From Beijerinckiaceae bacterium (GTDB lineage Bacteria; Pseudomonadota; Alphaproteobacteria; Rhizobiales; Beijerinckiaceae), in NCBI GenBank assembly GCA_009773635.1, contig WSYC01000006.1:294745-358744 (forward strand): a DNA stretch of 64,000 bases, written 5' to 3'. Of this stretch, positions 22,691 through 31,281 are shown piece after piece. The position numbers were made by a program, and so were the translations under genes. The notes under the pieces were generated by a model. It was not told the origin of the DNA. It saw nothing but the letters and a program-made list of their open reading frames with translations, and ran no database searches. Within the stretch, counting starts at the first letter, position 1; the number at the start of each line of letters is the position of its first letter.

Positions 22691-22727
22691 CTTGCCTGCA
22701 CGAACTTGCCTGCACGAACTTGCCTGA
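22691..22727. repeat. Short 14-bp tandem repeat upstream of tRNA-Lys
   Basis: CTTGCCTGCACGAA occurs twice in tandem, followed by a partial third copy (CTTGCCTGA). It ends 63 bp before the tRNA-Lys gene. It could be part of the upstream promoter region or a replication slippage product. Confidence 0.7.
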
Positions 22728-22743
22728 TGGCGTCGATCACACA

Positions 22744-22772
22744 TTGACCCGGCGCGCAGGAGCCTCTATCAG
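22744..22772 (+). promoter_or_regulatory. Candidate promoter of tRNA-Lys
   Basis: TTGACC (22744-22749) and TATCAG (22767-22772) are separated by 17 bp. Transcription would begin about 12 bp before the tRNA 5' end, which fits a tRNA transcript with a short leader. The -10 match is imperfect. Confidence 0.4.
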
Positions 22773-22790
22773 GCCCCCTCACCTTGGTGC

Positions 22791-22866
22791 GAGCTCGTAG
22801 CTCAGTCGGTAGAGCACGTGACTTTTAATCATGGGGTCATGGGTTCGAATCCCATCGAGCTCACCA
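22791..22866 (+). tRNA. tRNA-Lys (anticodon TTT)
   Basis: The 76-base cloverleaf has a perfect 7-bp acceptor stem (GAGCTCG with CGAGCTC), a D arm containing AGCTCAGTCGGTAGAGC, an anticodon loop CTTTTAA with anticodon TTT, a T arm (ATGGG-TTCGAAT-CCCAT), discriminator A and an encoded CCA. The last 26 bases are repeated twice more downstream, see the tandem repeat. Confidence 0.97.
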
Positions 22867-23053
22867 AGGTTTCTTCAAGAGAAAACCCATGGATTCTCTT
22901 TGGAACGGCTTCGCTGCCGCTCCGCCTGCCGGGTTCGAATCCCATCGAGCTCACCAAGGTTTCTTCAAGAGAATGTCCATGAATTCTCTTTGGAACGGCT
23001 TCGCTGCCGCTCCGCCTGCCGGGTTCGAATCCCTTCGAGCTCACCAAGGTTCC
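22841..23053 (+). repeat. Tandem 90-bp repeats carrying the tRNA-Lys 3' end
   Basis: Two complete 90-bp units (22841-22930 and 22931-23020) and a partial third (23021-23053) each begin with the tRNA T arm and acceptor end (GGGTTCGAATCCC, then CGAGCTCACCA). After the CCA comes a hairpin AAGAGAA...TTCTCTT and then GGCTTCGCTGCC. Units 1 and 2 differ at only 4 of 90 positions, all in the hairpin loop. The partial unit has one change in its first 31 bases. The period is 30 codons, so an open frame from 22831 reads repeated 30-residue basic units. The arrangement resembles the E. coli tyrT repeats. Confidence 0.93.
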
Positions 23054-23074
23054 CCCCTTTGACCGGAGCGTGCC

Positions 23075-23323
23075 GTGGCGATGACAGGTGTCGAAGAAAG
23101 CACTGGCACGAAGGCAGGCCCCTGCACGGAAGAAAGCCCCTGCACGAAGGTCTGCGCGCTTGATGGCGCCACCGGCTGGTGCCTGGGCTGCGGGCGGACG
23201 GGGCCGGAAATCGCCGCCTGGCGTGCGATGGATGCCGCCGGGCACCGGGCGCTGAAAGCGCTGCTGCCCGCGCGCCTGCGTCAGATCGGCGGACGGGCGC
23301 TGTCAGCCGCTGATCAGGGCTGA
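23075..23323 (+). CDS. DUF1289 family protein
   Basis: The 82-residue protein has the family signature [29 protein letters not shown], given here in two parts: [11 protein letters not shown] and then [16 protein letters not shown]. Its four cysteines suggest a metal site. The function of the family is not known to me. The GTG at 23075 has GGAG 7 bp upstream; the ATG two codons later is possible. The N-terminal 20 residues are low-complexity and non-conserved. The gene follows the tRNA repeat array and its 3' end overlaps the convergent folD by 10 bp. Confidence 0.85.
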   Translation: MAMTGVEESTGTKAGPCTEESPCTKVCALDGATGWCLGCGRTGPEIAAWRAMDAAGHRALKALLPARLRQIGGRALSAADQG

Positions 23324-24255
23324 ATATTACCGGAAGTGCAGATCCATTCGGTGACGGGGTCAAAGCGCGCTCCCCCTCCGCCGCCCTGCTTGAGACGGAT
23401 TTCATAGCCATCGAGCGTGTTTTCCAGCAGGCAGGCGATCGTCATCGGGCCGACACCGCCGGGCACGGGAGTGAGTGCTCCTGCGATTTCCTTCACGCCG
23501 TCGAAATCGGCGTCGCCGACAAGACGGCTCTTGCCGGTGGCCTTGTCGGTGACGCGGTTGATGCCGACATCGATCACGATCGCGCCGGGTTTGACATAGC
23601 GGCTGTCGATGAGCTTCGGGCGGCCGACGGCGGCAACCAGAATATCGGCCGAGCGACACACCATCGGCAGGTCCTGCGTGCGCGAATGCGCGACCGTGAC
23701 CGTGCAGTTCTCGGCGAGCAACAGCTGGAGCATCGGCTTGCCGACGATGTTCGAACGCCCGACCACCACCGCATGAAGACCTGAGAGGTCCTGCCGCACG
23801 GATTTGATCAGCTTCAGCGAGCCACGCGGCGTGCAGGGCACGAAGGCCTTGCCGCCGGTGGACAGCCGCCCGACATTCACCGGGTGGAAGCCGTCGACAT
23901 CCTTGGCCGGCGCAATCGCCTCGATGATCTTGTCGGCATCGATATGGCCGGGCAGCGGCAGCTGGACCAGAATGCCATCGACGCCCGGATCAGCGTTGAG
24001 CCTGGCGACGAGCGCCAGCAGCGCGGCCTCGGTGGTCTCGGCCGGCAGGCGATGCTCGATCGAGAGCATGCCGATTTCCTTGGTCTGCTTGGCCTTCGAG
24101 GCGACATAGACCTCGCTTGCCGGATCATTCCCCACCAGCACCACGGCGAGGCCCGGCTTGCGATAGCCCTGCGCGACATGGCCCGCGACGCGCGCCGCAA
24201 GCTCAGCCCGAAGTGCGGCGGCGATGGCTTTGCCGTCGATGAGCGTGGCGGTCAT
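23314..24255 (-). CDS. folD: Bifunctional methylene-THF dehydrogenase/methenyl-THF cyclohydrolase
   Basis: FolD converts 5,10-methylene-THF to 10-formyl-THF with NADP. The 313-residue protein has the catalytic Lys region [36 protein letters not shown] and the nucleotide-binding [18 protein letters not shown] place the start at the ATG of [13 protein letters not shown]. It is slightly longer than usual because of a Gly-rich C-terminal tail. It lies 94 bp downstream of soxG on the same strand and fits as the next step after sarcosine oxidation. Confidence 0.96.
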   Translation of the reverse strand: MTATLIDGKAIAAALRAELAARVAGHVAQGYRKPGLAVVLVGNDPASEVYVASKAKQTKEIGMLSIEHRLPAETTEAALLALVARLNADPGVDGILVQLPLPGHIDADKIIEAIAPAKDVDGFHPVNVGRLSTGGKAFVPCTPRGSLKLIKSVRQDLSGLHAVVVGRSNIVGKPMLQLLLAENCTVTVAHSRTQDLPMVCRSADILVAAVGRPKLIDSRYVKPGAIVIDVGINRVTDKATGKSRLVGDADFDGVKEIAGALTPVPGGVGPMTIACLLENTLDGYEIRLKQGGGGGARFDPVTEWICTSGNIQP

Positions 24256-24349
24256 GCGCGAATCCCTGTCCCGTTGGCGAGGCCGATCTTTAATGCGCAT
24301 CGCCCCAGCTGAAAACAACGATTTGTCCAAGGGGCTATCTGTCCCGGCG

Positions 24350-24913
24350 TCATCGTGCTTCGTTCATGGCAATCCGAAGGCTCGCCTCGAGATACGGCGC
24401 GAACGAGCGGCCGACCTCGATCCTGAACAGCCGGGGCTCCATCCGCCAGAGCACGATTTCGGCCTTGTGGAACAGCGTCCGCGTCGCCATTCCCACCGGA
24501 AAGGCAGGCAGCGAAAGATCGAGCGGGCAGCCGGCATTGAGAACATCGGCACCGTCCGGGCCTTCGAGAACGAAGCCGAGATGGCGATCCGAGATATCGA
24601 CCAGCGCATGCGGAATATCAGTGCAAGCCGTTCCGATGGCCGCAAAGACCGCCTGTCCTTCACTCACCGGCGCGATGAGCAGGAGTTCGTCCGGCCCAAG
24701 CCGCAGCGCAACGCGGCCGCCGGGCTTGCCCCGCTCACCCTTGCTGGCGGCGCGGTTGATCGCCTCGGGAAAGCCAAGGCCAAAGGCTTCGCCGGCCTTG
24801 GCTTCACCCATGGCATCCCCGCGAAAGACGAAGCGCGCCAAAGGCGGCGCGGAGCGCAGATACGGGGGCTCGGAGGCGGCGGTTTCATCCATCGTGGCGC
24901 GATCCTCAGCCAT
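24350..24913 (-). CDS. soxG: Sarcosine oxidase subunit gamma
   Basis: SoxG is the small non-catalytic subunit of heterotetrameric sarcosine oxidase and resembles the tetrahydrofolate-binding GcvT fold. The 187-residue protein has [29 protein letters not shown] and the C-terminal [17 protein letters not shown] typical of the family. The ATG at 24913 overlaps the end of soxA by 8 bp, which supports this start and coupled translation in the order soxB-soxD-soxA-soxG. Confidence 0.9.
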   Translation of the reverse strand: MAEDRATMDETAASEPPYLRSAPPLARFVFRGDAMGEAKAGEAFGLGFPEAINRAASKGERGKPGGRVALRLGPDELLLIAPVSEGQAVFAAIGTACTDIPHALVDISDRHLGFVLEGPDGADVLNAGCPLDLSLPAFPVGMATRTLFHKAEIVLWRMEPRLFRIEVGRSFAPYLEASLRIAMNEAR

Positions 24914-27866
24914 TGAGCCGCTCTCCCTTGGGATCATGGAAGACCGGGGCGACAATGGTCGCTGCAATGGCCCCGGCGGGCATCGGGACGTACACGCTCT
25001 CGCCCATCCGCGCGCGGCCGTTGGCGATCACGGCCAGCGCGATGGAACGGTTGCAGGTCTCGCTCCAATAGGCGGAGGTGACATGGCCGAGCGCTGGTGT
25101 TCCGGCGGGTGGTGCCGGGCTGTCAGTGATCTGCGCGCCTTCCTCCAGCACGATTTTCGGATCGAGCGTCGCAAGGCCGACGAGCTGCTTGCGCCCTGCC
25201 GCGACAAGATCAGGCCGCATGAGCCCGCGCTTGCCGACGAAATCAGGCTTGGCCTTGCCGATGGCCCAGCCGAGGCCGACATCCTCCGGCGTCATGGTGC
25301 CGTCGGTCTCCTGACCGACGATGATATAGCCCTTTTCGGCGCGCAGCACGTGCATCGCCTCGGTGCCATAGGCCCCGCCGCCGTGCTTGAGCGCCTCGGC
25401 ATACACCGCCTCCCAGACAGCACGACCCTGCCCCGCCGGTACGTTGATCTCAAAACCGAGTTCGCCTGAAAAACTGACCCGGAACAGCCGGGCGTCGATG
25501 CCGGCGATCCGGCCCGTCTTGACCGCCATATGCGGGAAGGCCTCCGGTGCAAGATCGATCCCCTCGACGAGCGGGCGCAGCGTGTCGCGCGCCCTCGGCC
25601 CCTGCACGGCGATCACGGCATAAGCTTCCGTGATCGAGGTCTGCCAAACCTTGAGATTCGGCCATTCGGTTTGCAGGTAATCCTCGATCATCGCGAAAAC
25701 GCGCGCCGCGCCGCCGGTCGTGGTGGTGATGTGGAACCTGTCCGCCGCCTCTCCCCCTTTTTCTCGCCTGTTGCTCCGCAAAACCGGGTCCCAGTTTTGC
25801 GCAACAGGCTCCAGCCGCCCGATGACGCCGTCATCGATCACGAAGCCGGCCTCGTTGAGCAGGATGCCGTAGCGGCAGCGCCCGACCGCCAACCCCTTCC
25901 AGCTGTTGACGTAGAGCCGGTCGAGGAGTTCCGCCGCATCCGGGCCGACGAGCTCGATCTTGCCGAGTGTCGAGGCATCGAACAGGCCGACGGTCTCGCG
26001 CACCAGCTTGCACTCGCGGTTGACCGCCGCGTGCATATCCTCGCCGCTGCGCGCGAAGTAATGCGCGCGCTTCCACTGGCCGACATCCTCGAAGGCCGCG
26101 CCCTGCGCGGCCGCCCATTCGTGGATCGGCGTCTTGCGGACCGGATCGAACAGCTCCCCGCGCGCCTGCCCGGCGAACAGGCCGAAGGTGACGGGCGTAT
26201 ACGGCTGGCGGAAGGTCGTGAGCCCAACCTCGGGGATAGATTTTCCGAGGGCATCGGCGACGATGCCGAGCGCGTTCATGTTCGAGGTCTTGCCCTGATC
26301 GGTCGCCATGCCGGTCGTGGTGAAGCGCTTGACGTGCTCGACTGAGCGGAACCCCTCACGTGTTGCCAGCCGGATGTCGCGCGCGGTGACATCGTTCTGG
26401 AAATCGACGAAAGCCTTGACCTTCGCCGGATCGCCCGGCACCGGGCTCGCGCCGCTGAAGGTGCCGAGCATCTCGGTCGGAAAATCGCCTGCGCAGGCGC
26501 CGGCCGAGCGCACCGCCTGCCCCGGCGCGGTTGCGCCCGGGACATAGGCTTCAATCGTGTCGTTCCAATCCAGCTTGCCGCGCGACTGGGAGAAAAGATG
26601 CACCGAAGGTGTCCACCCGCCGGCCATCAACACGAGATCACAGGCGACGGGATCGGTTTCGCGCACCGAGCAATCCGATTGCAGCTTGCCCAGCCGAACG
26701 CGGTTCACCCGCAAGCGCCCCTCGGTTCCGACGAGAATCGTCGCGGTATGGACCGGAATGCCCGCCCCCAGCGCGTTGGCAGCCAAGGCCGGATCAGGCT
26801 TGGGGCGGGCATCAACGATGGCGGCAACCTCGACACCGGCCTCCTTCAGCGCGAGTGCCGCGCCATAGGCACTGTTGCAGGTGGTGAAGACGACTGCACG
26901 CGAGCCCGGCTTCACGCCATAGCGCCGGGCGTAGATTTCCGCTGCGCTCGCCAGCATGATGCCGGGGCGATCGTTGTCCGGGAAGGCGATCGGGCGTTCG
27001 ATCGCCCCCGTCGCGAGCACGACCGCGCCGGCGCGCACCTGCCAGAGCCGCTCGCGCGGGGCTTTCGGCGGCAAGGTGCCGAGATGGTCGGTCAGCCGCT
27101 CCTGAAGCGCGACGAAATTCTGCGCGAAATAGCCGAAAGCCTGCGTGCGCGGCAGCAGCCGCACATTCGGCCGGAAGCGAAGCTGCTCCAGCGCTTCGGA
27201 AAGCCATTCGCCATCGCCATTGAGAAGCCAGCCGCCGAATTCGGCCTGCTCATCGCAGAGGATCACGCGCGCCTTGGGATCATCAGAGGCTTCGAGCGCC
27301 GCTTTCAACCCCGCTTCGCCGCCACCGATCACCAGCACCTCGCAATGCGCGAAGCGGCTGGCGTAGGTATCCGGGTCCGGCCCTTCCGGCGCCCTGCCGA
27401 GCCCGGCGGCGCGGCGGATGATCGGTTCGTAAAGCTTCGCCCAGGCCTTGTTGGAGCCAAGAAATTTCGGCCCCATGAAGGTCTTGTAGTAGAAGCCCGC
27501 GCCCAGAAACGGCGCGGCGAGCGCGTTGATTTCGCCGATATCGAGCGCCAGCGACGGCCAGCGGTTCTGGCTCGTGGCGACGAGGCCCTCATAGAGTTCG
27601 ACCTGCGTCGCGCGCAGGTTGGGCGTCGAGCGACCGCCCCCTCTCGAAACCGTCACCAGCGCGTTCGGTTCTTCTGCCCCTGCGGAAATCGGGCCGCGCG
27701 GCCGGTGATACTTGAACGAACGGCCCATCAAGTGAACGCCGTTCGCGAGCAGCGCCGAGGCCAGCGTATCACCGGCCAGCCCCTGCATGATCCGCCCGTC
27801 GAAGGTGAAGCTGATGCCTTTCGTGCGGTCGATCCGCCCGCCGGCAGGGGTGCGGAAGGCGCTCAC
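24906..27866 (-). CDS. soxA: Sarcosine oxidase subunit alpha
   Basis: SoxA is the large subunit of sarcosine oxidase; it binds NAD and tetrahydrofolate. The 986-residue protein has an N-terminal ferredoxin-like region (about residues 15-100), a Rossmann domain (VLVIGGGEAGLKAALEA, near 173) and a C-terminal GcvT-like aminomethyltransferase region (from about 600), which takes the methyl carbon to make 5,10-methylene-THF. A 44-bp palindrome (25766-25809) is translated inside that region as PVAQNWDPVLRSNR, between RLE and DRFHITTTTGG, where relatives are shorter as I recall them. It overlaps soxD by 4 bp. Confidence 0.95.
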   Translation of the reverse strand: MSAFRTPAGGRIDRTKGISFTFDGRIMQGLAGDTLASALLANGVHLMGRSFKYHRPRGPISAGAEEPNALVTVSRGGGRSTPNLRATQVELYEGLVATSQNRWPSLALDIGEINALAAPFLGAGFYYKTFMGPKFLGSNKAWAKLYEPIIRRAAGLGRAPEGPDPDTYASRFAHCEVLVIGGGEAGLKAALEASDDPKARVILCDEQAEFGGWLLNGDGEWLSEALEQLRFRPNVRLLPRTQAFGYFAQNFVALQERLTDHLGTLPPKAPRERLWQVRAGAVVLATGAIERPIAFPDNDRPGIMLASAAEIYARRYGVKPGSRAVVFTTCNSAYGAALALKEAGVEVAAIVDARPKPDPALAANALGAGIPVHTATILVGTEGRLRVNRVRLGKLQSDCSVRETDPVACDLVLMAGGWTPSVHLFSQSRGKLDWNDTIEAYVPGATAPGQAVRSAGACAGDFPTEMLGTFSGASPVPGDPAKVKAFVDFQNDVTARDIRLATREGFRSVEHVKRFTTTGMATDQGKTSNMNALGIVADALGKSIPEVGLTTFRQPYTPVTFGLFAGQARGELFDPVRKTPIHEWAAAQGAAFEDVGQWKRAHYFARSGEDMHAAVNRECKLVRETVGLFDASTLGKIELVGPDAAELLDRLYVNSWKGLAVGRCRYGILLNEAGFVIDDGVIGRLEPVAQNWDPVLRSNRREKGGEAADRFHITTTTGGAARVFAMIEDYLQTEWPNLKVWQTSITEAYAVIAVQGPRARDTLRPLVEGIDLAPEAFPHMAVKTGRIAGIDARLFRVSFSGELGFEINVPAGQGRAVWEAVYAEALKHGGGAYGTEAMHVLRAEKGYIIVGQETDGTMTPEDVGLGWAIGKAKPDFVGKRGLMRPDLVAAGRKQLVGLATLDPKIVLEEGAQITDSPAPPAGTPALGHVTSAYWSETCNRSIALAVIANGRARMGESVYVPMPAGAIAATIVAPVFHDPKGERLNG
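25766..25809. repeat. 44-bp palindromic element inside soxA
   Basis: Arms GCCTGTTGC and GCAACAGGC, plus inner CGCAAAAC and GTTTTGCG, flank the core AAACCGGGTCCCAGTTT. It has the same length and core pattern (AACCGGkTnCCAsTT) as elements in soxD and queA, although the arm sequences differ. Confidence 0.9.
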
Positions 27867-28216
27867 AGGGCTGTCTCCGCTTGTTTCCCTGTCGCATTCG
27901 CTTCACGCGAACCGGGTGCCACTTCGCTTGCGAATGCTTCCGTCTCAGGCGGGGCCTCGCCGGCCTTGTAGGTCGTCACGAAATCATCGCTCACGGTGTT
28001 TCGGATCGCGTTGAAGAAGCGCCCGCAGCCGTGCGCGTGCCGCCAGCGTTCGGCGATGATGCCCTTCGGATTGTCGCGCAGATAGAGGAATGCCGCCCAT
28101 TCAGCATCGCTGGTCGTGGCGGGATCGAGTGGGCGTGCGATATGCGCAGCACCGGCGTTACGGAACTCCGTCTCCGGGCGCTTCATATTGCAATAGGGAC
28201 AATGAATCAGTAACAT
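27863..28216 (-). CDS. soxD: Sarcosine oxidase subunit delta
   Basis: SoxD is the zinc-binding small subunit of heterotetrameric sarcosine oxidase. The 117-residue protein begins MLLIHCPYC, has the family segment EWAAFLYLRDNPKGIIAERW and HAHGCGRFFNAIRNT, and so contains the Cys/His residues expected for the zinc site. The tail after about residue 90 (ETEAFASEVAPGSREANATG) is encoded by a 44-bp palindrome and looks like an acquired extension. ATGA overlap with soxA. Confidence 0.94.
   Translation of the reverse strand: MLLIHCPYCNMKRPETEFRNAGAAHIARPLDPATTSDAEWAAFLYLRDNPKGIIAERWRHAHGCGRFFNAIRNTVSDDFVTTYKAGEAPPETEAFASEVAPGSREANATGKQAETAL
27894..27937. repeat. 44-bp palindromic element at the 3' end of soxD
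   Basis: Arms GCATTCGC and GCGAATGC, plus inner GCGAA and TTCGC, flank the core GAACCGGGTGCCACTTC. Translated within soxD. The peptide ASEVAPGS parallels AAEVVTGS from the queA copy, so both are read in the same frame and orientation. Confidence 0.9.
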
Positions 28217-28227
28217 ATTATTTATTC

Positions 28228-29490
28228 CTAATGTGCAACTGCAGCCGCTGCCGCCTCGTCGATCAGCCGCCCGGTCGTGAACCGTTCGAGCGTGAATGGC
28301 GCCGCGATCGGATGCGGCTCGCTTCTCGCGAGGGTGGCCGCGAAGACATGGCCGGAGCCCGGCGTGGCCTTGAAGCCCCCGGTGCCCCAGCCGCAGTTGA
28401 CGAACAGCCCCTCGACCGGCGTCTTGCCGATGATGGGGGAACGGTCCGGCGTCACGTCGACGATGCCGCCCCAGTTCCGGAGCATGCGGAGCCGCCTCGT
28501 CATCGGGAACAGCTCGCAGATCGCGTCCAGCGTATGCTGCGTGATGTGCAGCCCGCCGGTCTGCGAATAGGAGACGTATTGATCCGTCCCCGCGCCGATC
28601 ACGAGTTCGCCCTTGTCGGATTGGGACATATAGGCGTGGATGGTGTTGCTCATGACAACGCAGGGCATGATCGGCTTGATCGGTTCGGAAACCAGTGCCT
28701 GCAGCGGGTAGCTCTCGAGCGGCATGCGGATATCCGCCATACCCATCAACACTGAGGTGTGCCCGGCGGCAACGACCCCGACCTTGCCCGCACCGATGAA
28801 GCCGCGCGTGGTTTCAACACCCGTCACCTTGCCGGAAGCGTCGCGGCGGATGCCTTTCACCTCGCAATTCTGGATGATATCGACACCAAGCCGGTCCGCG
28901 CCGCGCGCGTAGCCCCAGGCGACGGCATCGTGCCGGGCGGTGCCGCCGCGCCGCTGCAGCGCCGCGCCGAGAATGGGGTAGCGGATATCGTGGCTGATAT
29001 TGAGGATCGGGCAGAATTCCTGCGCCTCTTCCGGCGTCAGCCATTCATTGTCGATCCCGGCGAGGTGATTGGCGTGGATATGGCGCTTCGTCACCTGCAC
29101 ATCGTGGATATTGTGCGCGAGCATCATCACCCCGCGCGGGGAATACATCACGTTGTAGTTCAGCTCGTCCGAGAGCGTTTCCCAGAGCTTGACCGAATGC
29201 TCGTAGAGCGCCTCGCTCTCCTCCCAGAGGTAGTTCGAGCGGATGATCGTGGTGTTGCGCCCGGTATTGCCGCCCCCGAGCCAGCCCTTCTCCAGCACCG
29301 CGACGTTGCGGATGCCATGCTCCTTCGCGAGATAGTAGGCCGTCGCCAGCCCGTGCCCGCCCGCGCCGACGATGACGACATCATAGGCCGGCTGCGGCTC
29401 CGGGTCGCGCCATTGACGCGGCCAGCCAGCGTTGCCGGATAGCCCCTCCTTGATCAGATTGAAAAGTGAGAAGCGCACGGACGGACTCAT
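28228..29490 (-). CDS. soxB: Sarcosine oxidase subunit beta
   Basis: SoxB is the catalytic flavoprotein subunit that oxidises sarcosine to glycine and a one-carbon unit. The 420-residue protein has the FAD-binding [19 protein letters not shown] and [18 protein letters not shown], where the His corresponds to the residue that carries covalent FMN in characterised tetrameric enzymes. The start at [19 protein letters not shown] fits the family length. An ATG six codons upstream (29508) is possible, and neither has a clear ribosome-binding site. It is the first gene of soxBDAG-folD and diverges from the formate dehydrogenase genes. Confidence 0.94.
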   Translation of the reverse strand: MSPSVRFSLFNLIKEGLSGNAGWPRQWRDPEPQPAYDVVIVGAGGHGLATAYYLAKEHGIRNVAVLEKGWLGGGNTGRNTTIIRSNYLWEESEALYEHSVKLWETLSDELNYNVMYSPRGVMMLAHNIHDVQVTKRHIHANHLAGIDNEWLTPEEAQEFCPILNISHDIRYPILGAALQRRGGTARHDAVAWGYARGADRLGVDIIQNCEVKGIRRDASGKVTGVETTRGFIGAGKVGVVAAGHTSVLMGMADIRMPLESYPLQALVSEPIKPIMPCVVMSNTIHAYMSQSDKGELVIGAGTDQYVSYSQTGGLHITQHTLDAICELFPMTRRLRMLRNWGGIVDVTPDRSPIIGKTPVEGLFVNCGWGTGGFKATPGSGHVFAATLARSEPHPIAAPFTLERFTTGRLIDEAAAAAVAH

Positions 29491-29610
29491 CAAGGCGTTG
29501 GAATTCATTATGCGTAACGAGGAAAGGGCAGGGAATCCAGCCCGCTTCATGCTTGCGTGCGCGACCCGCCGCCCTACAATCCTGCGCAACCCTGATTTGA
29601 GGCGCTTGTC

Positions 29611-31281
29611 TTGAAACCGAAACAACTGAACGACCGGATCTGGCAGGCCAAGGGCCGCCCGCTGGACGATGATGCACTTGCTGAAGTGCGCGCCACGCTC
29701 GGCGTCACGCCGCTGCGGCGTGATCTCCTGATCGAGATGCTGCATGCGTTGCAGGACCGGTTCGGCGCGCTGCATGCCCGGCATTTGAAGGCGCTGGCCG
29801 AGGTGGTGCGGCTTTCGGAAGCCGAGGTCTTCGAGGTCGCGAGCTTCTATCACCACTTCGATATCGTGAAGGAAGGCGAGGCTGCGCCTGCCGCCATCAC
29901 GATCCGCGTCTGCGACAGCGTGTCCTGCATGCTCGCGGGGGCGGAAGCGGTTCTGGCGAGGCTCGAAGGGCTGGTCGACGCGGATAAGGTTCGCGTCGTG
30001 CGCGCGCCCTGCATCGGGCGCTGTGCGGAAGCGCCAGCCGCGCTGGTGGGACGGAATTCGGTCGGCAATGCCCATGCTGTTCGGCTCGCAGCGCTGGCGG
30101 ATGCGGGTGCGGTAGAACCTGCCCTGCCCGCCTATGCCGATCTCGCCGCCTATCGCGCCAAGGGCGGCTATGCCTTGCTGGCGGATTGCCTTTCCGGCAC
30201 GAGGACGCCTGAAAGCCTGATCGAAACGCTTTCAAACGCCGGGCTTCGTGGGCTTGGCGGCGCGGGGTTTCCGGCGGGCCGGAAGTGGGGAATCGTGCGT
30301 TCCTACCCCGGTCCGCGCCTGATGACGATCAATGGCGACGAGGGCGAGCCCGGCACCTTCAAGGACCGTGTGCTGCTCGAAGCCGATCCGCACCGGATGC
30401 TCGAAGGCGCGCTGATTGCTGCGCATGTGGTGGGCGCAGAGCGCATCTACCTCTACATGCGCGACGAATACCCCGCCGTGCTGGACATCCTCGCCCGCGA
30501 GATCGCAGCGCTCGATGCCGCCGGGTTGACTCGCCACGCGCCGATCGAGCTACGGCGTGGTGCCGGCGCCTATATCTGCGGCGAGGAAAGTGCGATGCTG
30601 GAGAGCATCGAGGGCAAACGCGGCCTGCCGCGCCATCGCCCGCCCTATATCGCGGAGAAGGGCCTTTTTGGCCGCCCGACGCTGAACCACAACGTCGAAA
30701 CGCTCTACTGGCTGCGCGATATCCTCGAGAACGGCGCGGAGTGGTTTGCGAGCCAAGGGCGCGACGGGGCAAAAGGGTTTCGCTCGTTTTCGGTCTCGGG
30801 CCGCGTGAAGCAGCCCGGCGTGAAGCGCGCCCCGGCAGGCATCACCGCGCGTGCCCTGATCGAAGAGTTTTGTGGCGGGATGGCGGAGGGGCATCGCCTC
30901 GCCGGCTATCTGCCCGGCGGCGCCTCCGGCGGGATGCTGCCGGCGTCGATGGCGGATATCCCGCTCGATTTCGGCACGCTGGAAAAACACGGCTGCTTTG
31001 TCGGCTCCCATGCGGTCGTGGTGTTTTCGGATCAGGATGATCCGCGCGCCATCGCCCGTAACCTGCTGTCGTTTTTCACGCACGAAAGCTGCGGGCAATG
31101 CACGCCCTGCCGGCTCGGCACGGAGAAAATGACGACACTGCTCGATGCCCCCGTGATCGATCGCGACCTCATCGCCGATCTCGATCACGTCATGCGGCAA
31201 GGCTCGATCTGCGGGCTCGGGCAGGCCGCACCGAACCCGGTCGCAAGCCTGCTGAAGTTCTTCCCGGAGGCTGTCCGATGA
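29611..31281 (+). CDS. NAD-dependent formate dehydrogenase beta subunit (NuoE-NuoF fusion)
   Basis: This diaphorase subunit passes electrons from formate oxidation to NAD. The 556-residue protein fuses a NuoE-like domain (about residues 1-150, 2Fe-2S ligands in [11 protein letters not shown] and [11 protein letters not shown]) to a NuoF-like domain with [43 protein letters not shown] and the 4Fe-4S site [15 protein letters not shown]. Fusion of the two matches the beta subunit of Methylobacterium FDH1 rather than separate FdsG and FdsB. It starts with TTG, the first usable start in the frame. The alpha subunit overlaps its stop codon. Confidence 0.93.
   Translation: MKPKQLNDRIWQAKGRPLDDDALAEVRATLGVTPLRRDLLIEMLHALQDRFGALHARHLKALAEVVRLSEAEVFEVASFYHHFDIVKEGEAAPAAITIRVCDSVSCMLAGAEAVLARLEGLVDADKVRVVRAPCIGRCAEAPAALVGRNSVGNAHAVRLAALADAGAVEPALPAYADLAAYRAKGGYALLADCLSGTRTPESLIETLSNAGLRGLGGAGFPAGRKWGIVRSYPGPRLMTINGDEGEPGTFKDRVLLEADPHRMLEGALIAAHVVGAERIYLYMRDEYPAVLDILAREIAALDAAGLTRHAPIELRRGAGAYICGEESAMLESIEGKRGLPRHRPPYIAEKGLFGRPTLNHNVETLYWLRDILENGAEWFASQGRDGAKGFRSFSVSGRVKQPGVKRAPAGITARALIEEFCGGMAEGHRLAGYLPGGASGGMLPASMADIPLDFGTLEKHGCFVGSHAVVVFSDQDDPRAIARNLLSFFTHESCGQCTPCRLGTEKMTTLLDAPVIDRDLIADLDHVMRQGSICGLGQAAPNPVASLLKFFPEAVR

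Noticed and set aside
22841..23053. CRISPR array.
   Set aside because: The repeat unit is 90 bp with no unique spacers, the unit contains the tRNA 3' end, and no cas gene is present.
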